Assembly: GCA_934364765.1 (NCBI GenBank)
Contig: CAKRMO010000068.1
Location: 1-6,323 of the forward strand
Length of the DNA: 6,323 bases
Source: an uncultured Bacteroidaceae bacterium
Lineage (GTDB): Bacteria; Bacteroidota; Bacteroidia; Bacteroidales; Bacteroidaceae
Reading direction: 5' to 3'
Within the stretch, counting starts at the first letter, position 1; every line of letters begins with the position of its first letter. The translations under genes and the position numbers were made by a program. Shown here piece after piece: positions 5,492 to 6,323 of the stretch. The notes beneath the pieces were generated by a model, which worked only from the letters and a program-made list of their open reading frames with translations, ran no database searches and was not told the origin of the DNA.

Positions 5492-5965
5492 ATGAAACAT
5501 ATTATCAGAACTTTCGTCATCGCAATCACGATGATTGCATCCTGCGCCGCAGTATTTGCACAGGAAAGCCACTCCCGGCATCCCGACCGCAAGCAACGCA
5601 TCTCGCGTGAGCAGCTTGCCGAAACGCAGGCTAAGCATATTGCCGGCGAACTGGCTTTCAGCGATGCCGTTACCGAAAGGTTTGTAAAGGCCTACTGCGA
5701 TTGCCAAAAAGAGATTTGGGCATTGGGGCCCCGCCTTCGTTCAAACAAACAGGGAATGTCGGAACAGGAGAACGAGGAACGCATAAAACAACGCTTTGCC
5801 ATAAGCGAGAAAATCCTGGACATACGCAAAAAGTACTACAAGGAATACTCCAAATTCCTTACCCAGACACAGATTGAGAAGGTTTACGCTCAAGAGCGCA
5901 AGATGATGAACCGCCTTGCCAAGCGGGGACAAAAACGTACAACACGGAAGCGCAGCGACCGATGA
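5492..5965 (+). CDS. Spy/CpxP-like periplasmic protein (LTxxQ family-like)
   Basis: A 157-residue exported, highly charged, mostly helical protein. The signal peptide is about residues 1-23, cut at VFA before Gln24. An IASC at 15-18 resembles a lipobox, but the following AAVFA is hydrophobic, so simple secretion is favoured. The mature protein has an LTxxQ motif (LTQTQ, 123-127, in KFLTQTQIEKVY) and a weaker earlier copy (LAETQ, 42-46). These are hallmarks of the Spy/CpxP family of ATP-independent periplasmic chaperones and stress sensors. A Cys-x-Cys pair (69, 71) lies in the middle helix. The C-terminus is very basic (KRGQKRTTRKRSDR). It lies downstream of the sigma/anti-sigma pair, so it may be an effector of, or feedback input to, the envelope stress response. 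Its stop overlaps the next start (ATGA, 5962-5965). Family resemblance is by motif and layout. Confidence 0.72.
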   Translation: MKHIIRTFVIAITMIASCAAVFAQESHSRHPDRKQRISREQLAETQAKHIAGELAFSDAVTERFVKAYCDCQKEIWALGPRLRSNKQGMSEQENEERIKQRFAISEKILDIRKKYYKEYSKFLTQTQIEKVYAQERKMMNRLAKRGQKRTTRKRSDR

Positions 5966-6323
5966 AAAACAGAATATTCATACTTTCCGCCATTTGGGGT
6001 TTTCTCTGTTTGGGCGGGGTTTCCGCGCAAGAAATAACATTTTCCAAGGAAACATTTTCTGTGGGAAGCACAACCCTGCCATACCGCAAGGCAACCATTC
6101 CGGGTGGTGGCGACAAGGCTTCGCTCGTGATATACCTGCACGGAGGTTCAAGCAAAGGCGATGACAACGAGACGCAGATGCAGGAACCGGGCATCAACGC
6201 CATAAGCGCATGGTTGCACGACAACAACCGCAAGGCCATAATGCTCGTCCCGCAATGCCCGAAAGACAAGTCTTGGCTTGGAACAACGCAAGACGCTCTT
6301 GTACGCCTGTTGCAGACCTACAT
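5962..6323 (+). CDS. Exported alpha/beta-hydrolase (esterase-like), 3' end outside window
   Basis: The first 120 codons of a gene cut by the window end. Residues 1-22 are a signal peptide (MKNRIFILS, hydrophobic core, VSA before Gln23). The mature part shows the first beta-strands of an alpha/beta-hydrolase: SLVIYLHGGSSKG (54-66), whose HGG forms the usual oxyanion-hole turn, and then KAIMLVPQCPKDKSWLG (91-107), a common second strand and loop in secreted esterases of the PHB depolymerase/feruloyl esterase type. The nucleophile Ser (GxSxG), Asp and His would lie beyond the window, so activity cannot be judged. Its ATG overlaps the previous stop by four bases (ATGA), making it part of the sigma operon. 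It could act on envelope or dietary esters; the substrate is unknown. Confidence 0.8.
   Translation, partial: MKNRIFILSAIWGFLCLGGVSAQEITFSKETFSVGSTTLPYRKATIPGGGDKASLVIYLHGGSSKGDDNETQMQEPGINAISAWLHDNNRKAIMLVPQCPKDKSWLGTTQDALVRLLQTY

Overview
The window most likely comes from a member of the phylum Bacteroidetes, order Bacteroidales. The lineage is inferred from three things. One gene has a Bacteroides-type promoter (a TAnnTTTG -7 element with an upstream TTTG). Most starts lack a strong Shine-Dalgarno. The protein families are typical of the group: a secreted papain-like peptidase, a HmuY-like lipoprotein and a Bacteroidetes-style ECF sigma/anti-sigma pair. The species cannot be named from sequence alone; the fairly GC-rich wobble positions would fit Muribaculaceae, Prevotella or Alistipes equally well.

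Region 1 (1-2885, + strand) is the end of a tightly packed secretion operon. It holds the C-terminal part of a large protein with alpha-helical HEAT-like repeats, then a secreted C1 (papain-family) cysteine peptidase with its Gln/Cys/His/Asn set in place, then a 127-residue lipoprotein that matches only the N-terminal half of HmuY hemophores. Each stop overlaps the next start by one base (TGATG, TAATG), so translation is probably coupled. A 20-bp stem hairpin ends the operon 15 nt after the last stop codon.

Region 2 (2826-3772, - strand) is a single LicD-family phosphotransferase gene that converges on the operon. It has its own Bacteroides-type promoter almost abutting the chosen start codon. 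Its last residues are encoded inside the terminator hairpin. A one-base frameshift would instead place a TAA exactly at the edge of the stem, so the 3' end may be disrupted.

Region 3 (3732-4174) is an AT-rich gene-free stretch. It holds the licD promoter, about four degenerate 21-bp tandem repeats, an 8-bp inverted repeat and a candidate ECF-type promoter.

Region 4 (4160 to the window end, + strand) looks like an envelope-stress operon: a small exported basic protein with a winged-helix-like C-terminus, an ECF sigma factor (ATGA overlap), a single-pass anti-sigma candidate, a Spy/CpxP-like periplasmic protein with an LTxxQ motif, and the start of an exported alpha/beta-hydrolase (another ATGA overlap), cut by the window edge.

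The most unusual points are the half-length HmuY-like lipoprotein with no possible His or Met heme ligand coupled to a cysteine peptidase, the exported winged-helix-like protein leading a sigma-factor operon, the in-phase 21-bp repeat array, and the terminator lying inside the licD reading frame.
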